This document shows positions 48,501 through 55,338 of a stretch of DNA of 64,000 bases, piece by piece; within the stretch, counting starts at the first letter, position 1; every line of letters starts with the position of its first letter. The notes beneath the pieces were generated by a model that did no database searches, had not been told where the DNA came from, and saw only the letters and a program-made list of their open reading frames with translations. The translations under genes and the position numbers were made by a program. Where the stretch lies: contig MEPP01000023.1 of assembly GCA_001769855.1 (NCBI GenBank), positions 73,978 to 137,977 of the forward strand. The letters run 5' to 3'. This stretch comes from Bdellovibrionales bacterium GWA2_49_15. Lineage in GTDB: Bacteria > Bdellovibrionota > Bacteriovoracia > Bacteriovoracales > Bacteriovoracaceae.

Positions 48501-49054
48501 TAGATTCTTGTCTGTAAGGCCACGGGAGGCCGTTCGGTTTTGAGAATGGTGCGGTAAAAACCATTTCCCGCCATTACTCTATCGATGGCACGTTGGAGTA
48601 TGACCTCTTCAACATTAACTGGGGGCCAGGGAGGTTCCTTTTGCTCGGGTTCAACAAAATCGTCTTCCCAATCCTCTTCCCAATCGTCGTCATCATCGCC
48701 AAATGGAACTTCTTCGTTAAACTCGAATACGAGACGCTTTATGGGGTGATCAATGCAAGCAAACTTGGCCTCAGTGCGGGCGGCCTTCAAAATAGTGGCC
48801 CAAAGATGTTTACATCCACCAATATCCATAAAGTAGGGACAAGTACAAGAGGCCTTGATGAAATTGGAATCCTGCCATGCAAGCTCAATTTCATAATGCT
48901 TACTTCCCATGACCATGGCGTGTAGTTGCGTGGGACTGTCTTGAATAATTGAAACTTTATTTTCTCGATAATATGCCCCTCCCCTCACTTTAATGGTGTC
49001 CTCAAAGTGTGGCGAGGCAAGCAGGAGAAGATCTTTTATTTCACGATTTTGCAC
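45575..49054 (-). CDS. SNF2-family DNA translocase with N-terminal SWIM zinc finger
   Basis: 1159 residues, HepA/SNF2 type. The SWIM motif is C70-x-C72...C81-x-H83 (SCTCPYF, GGCKHLW). An acidic stretch ([14 protein letters not shown]) near 117 follows. The helicase core has [17 protein letters not shown] near 715 (motif I), [16 protein letters not shown] near 810 (motif II, DEAQ), [40 protein letters not shown] and [20 protein letters not shown] near 1095. It uses ATP to move along DNA and remodel DNA-protein complexes. Related SWIM-SNF2 proteins occur in bacterial defence islands, but this one has no obvious partner. Confidence 0.93.
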   Translation of the reverse strand: [1159 protein letters not shown]

Positions 49055-49098
49055 AAGACAAAATGTATCAAGTTTAAGCTAGGCCGTCGAATTCTCTG

Positions 49099-49128
49099 AT
49101 TCTGAGACATTAAGAAATTGACCTGTCC
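49099..49128 (-). repeat. 30-base exact duplicate of part of the ATPase gene at 51909-53114
   Basis: These 30 bases are identical to 52457-52486. On the minus strand they read RTGQFLNVSE, the winged-helix segment of the AAA/DUF4143 protein. It is a fragment of another gene copy. Confidence 0.75.
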
Positions 49129-49289
49129 TGGAATCATCATTGCAAAGTTAGGCGGAATCCCCTAGGTAGACCTTTAAAATTGCCGCCCTGTCTTTAGGAG
49201 TCAGACAGAACTTAGAGACAATTTATACAAGACCCTTGAGGACGTGGCGACTGGTGGTGATCCTCGTTTAATCCCCACAAAGTACCCGA

Positions 49290-49304
49290 GGTGCCAGGAG
49301 CTTT
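49290..49304. repeat. Dispersed repeat unit 3 (GGTGCCAGGAGCTTT)
   Basis: Third exact copy of the 15-base core, 32 bases before the truncated ATPase gene. The downstream ATCC of units 1 and 2 is not shared. Confidence 0.65.
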
Positions 49305-49336
49305 TTCACAGATACCCTTAAAAAGAACTGAAAAAT

Positions 49337-49717
49337 GTGGTCAAATTCCCGCAGCGTGAGTCGTTTTTTATCCTTGGTCCCAGGCAAACAGGAAAAAGCA
49401 CTCTAGTTAGAACTCGGCTGGAGGAAAAAAAATATTTTGAGATTAATCTGATCGAAGACTCTCTTCTTAAAAAATACTCCCAAGATCCGGATCAATTAAT
49501 AAAAGACGTTGAGTTTCAAATTGAAGAGGAAAAAGTAAAACATATCTTTATTGATAAAATTCAAAAAATACCCCAACTGTTAAATCCCATTCAGGCCATG
49601 ATTGATAAGCATAAAGTTCAGTTCATTCACTCGGGTCCAAGTGCAAGAAAACTCATCCGGATGCATGGCAACCTTTTAGGTGGCCGCGCGATCATGATTA
49701 ATCTTTTTCCGCTGTAA
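49337..49717 (+). pseudogene. AAA/DUF4143 ATPase, N-terminal half only
   Basis: 126 residues. Walker A is FFILGPRQTGKSTL, and the Walker B region reads HIFIDKIQKIPQLLN, with a Lys in place of the expected acidic Glu. The sensor-like segment SGPSARKL differs from the usual TGSSARKL. It stops after GGRAIMINLFPL, where intact family members continue for another 250 residues. The C-terminal half of a similar protein lies on the same strand at 51278-51907, with minus-strand ATPase genes in between. Almost certainly non-functional. Confidence 0.75.
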
Positions 49718-49816
49718 GCGCGCCATCTTCTTAATATCGCGCCGGCAGCGGACAGGAGCAACCTGCGCCGGACAGTGGAACGATGCGCAAATCAACAGAC
49801 ACTTTAGTAATGGTCG

Positions 49817-50986
49817 TCAGACTGTCTGGCGATCTAAAGCATTCCACAATTCAGAGAAATTTATCGACTTAGCATTGGCAAAGTTCGGTCCGAGTGAGGG
49901 TGTTAAAATCCAACGTTCAATAATATTGATCTTGAGAGAATCTAATACTTTCAACTGGGCCGCAGTCATATCTTGTGGAGTGGTTTTTACCTCAGCGGCA
50001 ATATATTTTTGGTTTGGAAGCTGGATCAAAAAATCCACTTCAATTTGGTCTTTGGTTCTTAGAAAATATATTACCGGTGCTTCACCACGATTTGTAAAAA
50101 ACCTGCTGATCTCACTTAATGCAATATTTTCGATTAAATGTCCAAAGGCCGGAGACACTTGAAGAGGGGCATAATCTGTCCAGCCCTGCAGCCGAACAGC
50201 AAGACCCACATCAGAAAAATAGTACTTTGGTGTTTTTATCAATCTTTGATTGACGTTCGAAAAAAAAGGAGGAACTGACTGCACGATAGCATTTTCTTCA
50301 AGCAAGCGCAGCCAGGATTGGACTGTCACGACATCAACGCCGACATTTTTAGCAATATCGGAGGCGTTGCAAAGTTGCCCCACTCGTCCTGCAGCCAATT
50401 GAAGACATTGACTAAAGGCAGCAGTTTTTTCTATTCCAGCAGCCGCCACAATATCTTTTTCAATAAAGGTTGAGATGAGGTCGTTTAAGTATCTGGTCGG
50501 GCCCAGGCCAGGAGTTATATGCAACTCCGGCCAGCCACCTTTCATCATGAAGGCATTTAGTTCTACATTTTTTAGCTCATGCCACGACAGTGTGTTGAGA
50601 TCAAAATAGCTCGCTCGGCCAGCAAGGGATTCGCGTACATTTTTTTGTAGCAGAGTTTGGTTTGAGCCGGTAATCCAAACGTCGACTTTTTGTTCTGGGT
50701 TTTTGGTTCTTCGAAATTCATCCACTCTTCTTTTAAGTTCTGGAAAAATATTTGGCGCGAGACTGGCCTCATCTAAGATAAGTGGTCCACGATTCTGATC
50801 GAGAAAAAGTCTTGGATTTTCCTGGGCGAACTGACGTGTTGATAGGTCGTCAAAATAAATCGTCTGATAATTAGGTATTTTTTCGAGCAGAGAAGTCTTC
50901 CCACATTGCCTCGGGCCCTTCAAAACCTTGATAGGAAGACTTTGATAATGGTCTATAAATGTTAAAAAATCCCTTTGATACCACAT
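49817..50986 (-). CDS. AAA/DUF4143-family ATPase (intact)
   Basis: 389 residues. Walker A VLKGPRQCGKTSLLE near residue 19, Walker B RGPLILDEASLAPNI near 65, sensor VWITGSNQTLLQ near 103, then SFIEKDIVAAAGIEKTAAF, a winged-helix segment NASDIAKNVGVDVVTVQSWL near 217 and the C-terminal DUF4143 nuclease-like core YFLRTKDQIEVDFLIQLPNQ and YIAAEVKTT near 330 (D-x, E-x-K). The family is widespread and its function is unclear. The ATG lies eight bases beyond the -10 box, so the message may be nearly leaderless. It sits inside a broken plus-strand relative. Confidence 0.88.
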   Translation of the reverse strand: MWYQRDFLTFIDHYQSLPIKVLKGPRQCGKTSLLEKIPNYQTIYFDDLSTRQFAQENPRLFLDQNRGPLILDEASLAPNIFPELKRRVDEFRRTKNPEQKVDVWITGSNQTLLQKNVRESLAGRASYFDLNTLSWHELKNVELNAFMMKGGWPELHITPGLGPTRYLNDLISTFIEKDIVAAAGIEKTAAFSQCLQLAAGRVGQLCNASDIAKNVGVDVVTVQSWLRLLEENAIVQSVPPFFSNVNQRLIKTPKYYFSDVGLAVRLQGWTDYAPLQVSPAFGHLIENIALSEISRFFTNRGEAPVIYFLRTKDQIEVDFLIQLPNQKYIAAEVKTTPQDMTAAQLKVLDSLKINIIERWILTPSLGPNFANAKSINFSELWNALDRQTV

Positions 50987-51023
50987 AGATGGCTATATTA
51001 GACTACCGGTCAATATTAGTCAA
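50987..51023 (-). promoter_or_regulatory. Promoter abutting the start of the intact ATPase gene
   Basis: TTGACT (51023-51018), 17-base spacer, TAATAT (51000-50995), then only eight bases to the ATG. The spacer and boxes form an imperfect inverted repeat (TATTAGAC against GTCAATATTA). No ribosome site is present. Confidence 0.55.
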
Positions 51024-51111
51024 GGAGGTGTTGGCCTTGTACTGCTTTTGGCCCCGGACTGCTACATGACAGTCTTGAGCAACATCCAAAGTGACGGGAG
51101 GCCGTGCTTTT

Positions 51112-51255
51112 CAACCTGCGCCGGACAGTGGAACGACGCGCAAACCAACAGACGCCTCAGCAATTCAGAGAAATTTATCGATTTAGCATTGGCAAAATTC
51201 GGGCCGTGCTAGGGAATTAAAAACCAACGCTTCGTTTAAGCATCTGGTAGGCCCC
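51112..51255 (-). pseudogene. Remnant of a second minus-strand ATPase gene copy
   Basis: The 25-base block 51112-51136 equals 49759-49783 downstream of the intact ATPase, and 51161-51181 equals 49847-49867 inside its last codons; the gap between the blocks is 39 bases shorter here. 51229-51248 resembles an internal part of the gene (near 50483). So an old tandem copy has lost most of its length. Confidence 0.7.
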
Positions 51256-51277
51256 AAGTTGATGGCAATAAACCTGA

Positions 51278-51907
51278 TTGAAGCGCTCGCTTGAGGCTGT
51301 CATACATGTTTCCATTTTGTCCGAAAAAATGGAAATAGCAATGGCAAAATATGCCAATCACGTATCTGCAGTTGCTGCCGACTGTGGCGTCGATCGCAGG
51401 AGTGTAACGAATTATTTCGATATCCTGATAGATTTGCTTATCGCCCACCGCATTCCAGTATTTTCAAAAAAGGCAAAGCGCGAGCTTTTAAACAGCGATA
51501 AATTTTATTTTTTTGATTGTGGTGTTTTTCGTGCTCTTCGCCCTAGGGGGCCGCTGGATTCAGATAGTGAGTTAAATGGAGCGGCATTGGAGACGTTAGT
51601 TTTACAAAACTTAATGGCGATCAACGATTATCGTGAGCTGGAGTTTGAAATTAGTCACTGGCACACCCGCAAACACGTGGAGGTCGACTTTGTTCTCTAC
51701 GGGCCGCGAGGACTATTTGCAATTGAAGTCAAATCCGGTGACAGAGTTCCCTCTCAGGATTTTAATGGCCTAATTGAGTTTGGCAAAGACTATCCTATGG
51801 CCAAACTCATGCTTCTTTATGGTGGAGATAGACATTATCGGCATGAAAAAATCGAGGTCATTCCCATTTTGGACTGGTTGAGATCCCTAACCAAAAGATT
51901 ATCGTAA
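51278..51907 (+). pseudogene. AAA/DUF4143 ATPase, C-terminal half only
   Basis: 209 residues. It begins in the middle of the family pattern: VAADCGVDRRSVTNYFDIL (winged helix), then SDKFYFFDCGVFRALRP, and the nuclease-like core SHWHTRKHVEVDFVLYGPRG then FAIEVKSGD. Neither Walker motif is present. It fits as the missing half of the fragment at 49337-49717, with some 60 residues absent between them. It could also be a free-standing DUF4143 protein, but no ribosome site precedes the first ATG. Confidence 0.7.
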
Positions 51908-51908
51908 A

Positions 51909-53114
51909 TCAATTCATTCTAGATCCCAACAAATACTGCCCTAACAAATGAATAGGGACTGCCATGGTGTCCTGATCGAGAGGCGTGAGTTTCTCTCCTG
52001 CTGTGACCACAATCTTTTGATGAGGGCCGGGAAATACTTTCAAAGCTTCACTATCGAGGGGGAAAGGTTTTGCGTTTTGGATGCCAAGTTTTGCTTCGAT
52101 AAAAAAATGCGTGCGCCCGCTCTGTAAAATGAAATCCATCTCAGTTTTTTCTTTGGTTCGCCACGTGTAGATCTGCCAATCCTTAATATAATTATCTCTT
52201 GTCTTGATAAGTTCTGAAAAAACTAAGGTCTCAAACAGGGCTCCTGCTTGTGGTGAGTTCCAGAGAATGTTCTCGTCTTGATGTCCCTGTAATCTTGATG
52301 CCAGTCCCACATCATTGAAGTAAATTTTTTTCATTTTCACGATACGTTTGCTGAGGTTGCTGTGATAAGGCGAAACAAGTGTCACGATAAAATTTCTTTC
52401 AAGGAGTGAAATCCAATGGGATACAGTTTTTTGATCTACGCCTGCGGTATTGGCCAATTCTGAGACATTAAGAAATTGACCTGTCCGTGCGGCCAGCAAC
52501 CGTAGGACTGAATGGAAATCGCTGATCTTTTCGACTCCGGCGCTTCTTGCAATATCTTTCTCAATGAAACTGACAATGTAGTCGTTCAGATAGTGAGCGA
52601 CCGAGAGGGCCAAATTTGTATAAAGTGCCGGAAAACCTCCTCGAAAAAAAATATGAGGGAGGTGTATTTCATGAAAATGGGAAAATAATTCTTTTACGGA
52701 AAGGCCATGTAACGTGAGTAGGTGGCAGCGCCCTGCGAGGGATTCTTTTATTTTTTCATCAAGCAAAGTTGTATTCGATCCAGTCAAATAGTATTTAACT
52801 TGAACAGGAGAATTGTTTTCCTGTTTAAGTTTTTCTCTTCTTTCTTGATCAATTCTTTTTTTAATTTCAGGAAATAAATTAGCGGCGTATTGAACTTCAT
52901 CAAAAAGGCACGGCAACGTTATATTCAGAAGTAAAAAAGCAGGATCTTTATTAGCCTGTTCTCTGAAATGAAGATCATCAAAAAAAATCTTTGTTGGCAG
53001 CGCGAGTTGATCAAGTAAGGTGGTTTTACCAACTTGCCTTGGTCCCCAAAGAAGCAAGGCCTCAAGACCCAAAAGACCTTGAATATTGGCTAAGATATCT
53101 CTAATTATAATCAC
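51909..53114 (-). CDS. AAA/DUF4143-family ATPase (intact)
   Basis: 401 residues. Walker A LLWGPRQVGKTTLLDQL near residue 22, Walker B LPCLFDEVQYAANLFPEI near 66, sensor YYLTGSNTTLLDEKIKESLAG near 107, winged helix NVSELANTAGVDQKTVSHWI near 217, C-terminal core TWRTKEKTEMDFILQ then HFFIEAKLG near 336. It starts at a GTG that directly touches the 13-base palindrome at 53115-53149; no ribosome site is possible there. It differs clearly in sequence from the ATPase at 49817, so the two are not a recent duplication. Confidence 0.88.
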   Translation of the reverse strand: MIIIRDILANIQGLLGLEALLLWGPRQVGKTTLLDQLALPTKIFFDDLHFREQANKDPAFLLLNITLPCLFDEVQYAANLFPEIKKRIDQERREKLKQENNSPVQVKYYLTGSNTTLLDEKIKESLAGRCHLLTLHGLSVKELFSHFHEIHLPHIFFRGGFPALYTNLALSVAHYLNDYIVSFIEKDIARSAGVEKISDFHSVLRLLAARTGQFLNVSELANTAGVDQKTVSHWISLLERNFIVTLVSPYHSNLSKRIVKMKKIYFNDVGLASRLQGHQDENILWNSPQAGALFETLVFSELIKTRDNYIKDWQIYTWRTKEKTEMDFILQSGRTHFFIEAKLGIQNAKPFPLDSEALKVFPGPHQKIVVTAGEKLTPLDQDTMAVPIHLLGQYLLGSRMN

Positions 53115-53149
53115 TTGACTATTATGGGCTATGAGTCCATAATAGTCAA
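53115..53149 (-). promoter_or_regulatory. Perfect 13-bp inverted repeat forming a leaderless promoter
   Basis: TTGACTATTATGG (53115-53127) and CCATAATAGTCAA (53137-53149) are perfect arms around nine bases. Read on the minus strand this gives TTGACT, a 17-base spacer, CATAAT, six bases, then the GTG start at 53114. The start of transcription would fall on or next to the start codon, and anything binding the palindrome would block it. Confidence 0.75.
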
Positions 53150-53267
53150 TAGCTACAGGAAATTACTCTTTTTGTGCCTGGCACCGTCGATGAGAAACAA
53201 GCACAAATGACTTTTCCTCAATTTTCTCGTGATTGATTCGGGTAGAACTGTCGCGCAGACGCCGACT

Positions 53268-54248
53268 TTAAACTTTAAGATCTTTAATAAATTTCTGATT
53301 CTCAAAGTACCACTTAACAGTTCTCTCAAGACCGTCATGCAAAGAAATTTTTGGTGCCCAGCCAAGCAGTTCTTTGGCCTTGGAAATATCGGCCCAGGTG
53401 GATTTCATATCGGCATTGTGGGCAGGGAGTTGCGAAACAATGGCCTTTTTTCCCACCAGCTTTTCCAGCATGGTGATGATTTCGTTCATGGTAATCGGCT
53501 TGTTACCACCGCCTAAATTCATGACTTCATAGCCAACCTGCTTGAGCGCCAAAACTGTTCCATTGGCAATATCGTCGACATAAGTGAAATCCCGGCTATG
53601 CAGGCCATCACCAAAAAGCTGAATTGGTTTGCCTTCATCAATCCATTTAATAAAGCGAAAAATCGCCATGTCGGGTCTGCCTGAGGGGCCGTACACAGTG
53701 AAGTAGCGAAGAATGGAAACATCAAATCCATGGAGGTGCTTATAAGAATAGCAGGTAACTTCGGCGGCTTTTTTGGAAGCAGCGTAGGGCGAAAGCGGAC
53801 AGTTGCCGGCGATATCTTCTCGATACGGCATTTCCTGACCGGAGTACAACGAAGAGGTGGAAGCCAGCACAAACTTTTTCACGCCAAATTCCAGCATCAC
53901 GTTTAGTAAGTTGAGTGTGCCAAGCGTGTTGGTGTTAAAATATTTTTTCGGATAGAGAATGGAATTTCGAACACCCGCGCGCGCGCCGAGATTAATAACG
54001 GCGGCAAATTGATTTTTCGAAAAGATTTCTTTGAGTAGCACTTCATCTTCAATATTGCCTTCGATGAAGTTGAAGTTTGGATTTTTTGAAAGCTCGGCAA
54101 TTCTTAAGTGTTTGATGCGGACGTCGTAATAATCATCATAATTATCAAGGCCAACGACCTGATGCCCTTGCTGCAAGAGAAGCCTGGCGGTGTGGGAGGC
54201 AATAAAGCCGGCCGCGCCAGTGAGGAGGATCGGTTTTGTTTTTTCCAT
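53268..54248 (-). CDS. Extended-SDR sugar-nucleotide epimerase (UDP-glucuronate 4-epimerase-like)
   Basis: 326 residues from the ATG at 54248; the frame runs to 54410 but would overlap the divergent gene's leader. NAD site LLTGAAGFIASHTARLLLQQG near residue 8, NLGARAGVRNSI near 81, STSSLYSG near 125, YAASKKAAEV near 152 (Tyr-x3-Lys), and RYFTVYGPSGRPDMAIFRF near 180, a pattern of UDP-glucuronate epimerases. Provides UDP-galacturonate or a similar donor. Divergent from the CapE-like gene. Confidence 0.88.
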   Translation of the reverse strand: MEKTKPILLTGAAGFIASHTARLLLQQGHQVVGLDNYDDYYDVRIKHLRIAELSKNPNFNFIEGNIEDEVLLKEIFSKNQFAAVINLGARAGVRNSILYPKKYFNTNTLGTLNLLNVMLEFGVKKFVLASTSSLYSGQEMPYREDIAGNCPLSPYAASKKAAEVTCYSYKHLHGFDVSILRYFTVYGPSGRPDMAIFRFIKWIDEGKPIQLFGDGLHSRDFTYVDDIANGTVLALKQVGYEVMNLGGGNKPITMNEIITMLEKLVGKKAIVSQLPAHNADMKSTWADISKAKELLGWAPKISLHDGLERTVKWYFENQKFIKDLKV

Positions 54249-54321
54249 CTCAAGACCTAGTTTACAAAGGGCCAAAAGTGCGATTATGTCAAAACCATAC
54301 AATAAATCAATGGGAGAGAAA

Positions 54322-55338
54322 ATGTTTAGTGGAAAAACACTCTTAATAACAGGCGGTACGGGATCATTTGGGAACGCTGTTTTGCGCCATTTTATTAAAA
54401 CGGAGATCAAGGAAATTCGAATTTTCTCTCGCGATGAGAAGAAACAGGACGATATGCGTAAACATTATCAGAATTCCCGCCTAAAATTTTATCTTGGAGA
54501 TGTTCGCGACTCAAATAGCGTTGATTCCGCCATGAAAGGTGTGGATTATGTCTTTCATGCCGCGGCCTTAAAGCAGGTTCCTTCCTGCGAGTTTTACCCG
54601 ATGCAAGCAGTTAAGACCAATATCCTCGGGACTGAAAACGTGCTCAATATGGCGGTGGCCCACAAAGTGCAAAAGGTTATTTGCCTGAGCACTGATAAGG
54701 CGGTCTATCCGATTAATGCAATGGGAATGAGTAAGGCGCTGATGGAAAAGGTCATGGTCGCCAGCTCCCGTGGGCTTGAGAAGCAAAATACGGTCATTTG
54801 CGGGACTCGATATGGCAACGTCATGGCATCCCGTGGATCGGTGATTCCCCTCTTCATTGATCAAATTTTAAGCGGTAAACCGATAACGATCACCGACCCT
54901 AAGATGACCCGTTTTATCATGGCCTTGGATGAGGCCGTCGAATTGGTGCTCTATGCTTTTAAGCACGGAAAAAATGGTGACCTCTTCGTAAAGAAGGCCC
55001 CGGCCACCAATTTGCAAACCTTGGCCAATGCCGTCCGAAAATTCATGAAACATGAGGATCATGAAATTGCCATTATTGGCACTCGGCATGGCGAGAAGCT
55101 CTACGAGACCTTAATGACGCGCGAGGAGATGGCGAGGGCCGAAGATCTTGGGGATTACTATAAAATATATCCCGATTCGAGAGATTTAAACTACGAAATC
55201 TACTTCGAGCAGGGTGAGAATCTTATTTCAAAAATGGATGAGTATCACTCACACAACACCAAGCAGCTCACTGAAAATGAGATGATCGATATTCTAAAAC
55301 ATCTTCATGAGCTGAAAGATTTAAAAAATCTTAGTTAG
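54322..55338 (+). CDS. UDP-GlcNAc 4,6-dehydratase/5-epimerase (CapE/WbjB/FnlA type)
   Basis: 338 residues from the ATG at 54322, preceded by GGGAG; the longer frame to 54190 runs into the divergent gene. Landmarks are LLITGGTGSFGNAVLRHFI near residue 7, YVFHAAALKQVPSCEFYPMQ near 76 and ALMEKVMVASSR near 140, where the usual catalytic Tyr-x3-Lys is replaced by Met-x3-Lys, as in CapE-type enzymes. The first step of the UDP-2-acetamido-2,6-dideoxy-L-hexose pathway. Its 3' end overlaps the convergent 2-epimerase gene by eight bases. Confidence 0.9.
   Translation: MFSGKTLLITGGTGSFGNAVLRHFIKTEIKEIRIFSRDEKKQDDMRKHYQNSRLKFYLGDVRDSNSVDSAMKGVDYVFHAAALKQVPSCEFYPMQAVKTNILGTENVLNMAVAHKVQKVICLSTDKAVYPINAMGMSKALMEKVMVASSRGLEKQNTVICGTRYGNVMASRGSVIPLFIDQILSGKPITITDPKMTRFIMALDEAVELVLYAFKHGKNGDLFVKKAPATNLQTLANAVRKFMKHEDHEIAIIGTRHGEKLYETLMTREEMARAEDLGDYYKIYPDSRDLNYEIYFEQGENLISKMDEYHSHNTKQLTENEMIDILKHLHELKDLKNLS

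Larger units (their letters stand above)
49055..49336. other. 282-base gene-free stretch with AAA-gene fragment and repeat
   Basis: Contains the 30-base duplicate at 49099-49128 and dispersed repeat unit 3 (49290-49304). No promoter with good -35 and -10 boxes is evident to me for the helicase gene, which starts at 49054 and reads away. Confidence 0.55.

Noticed and set aside
54190..54410. Overlapping upstream extensions of the two divergent epimerase genes
   Set aside because: Both longer frames overlap each other; the internal starts at 54248 and 54322 are supported by family N-termini, and the latter by a ribosome site.
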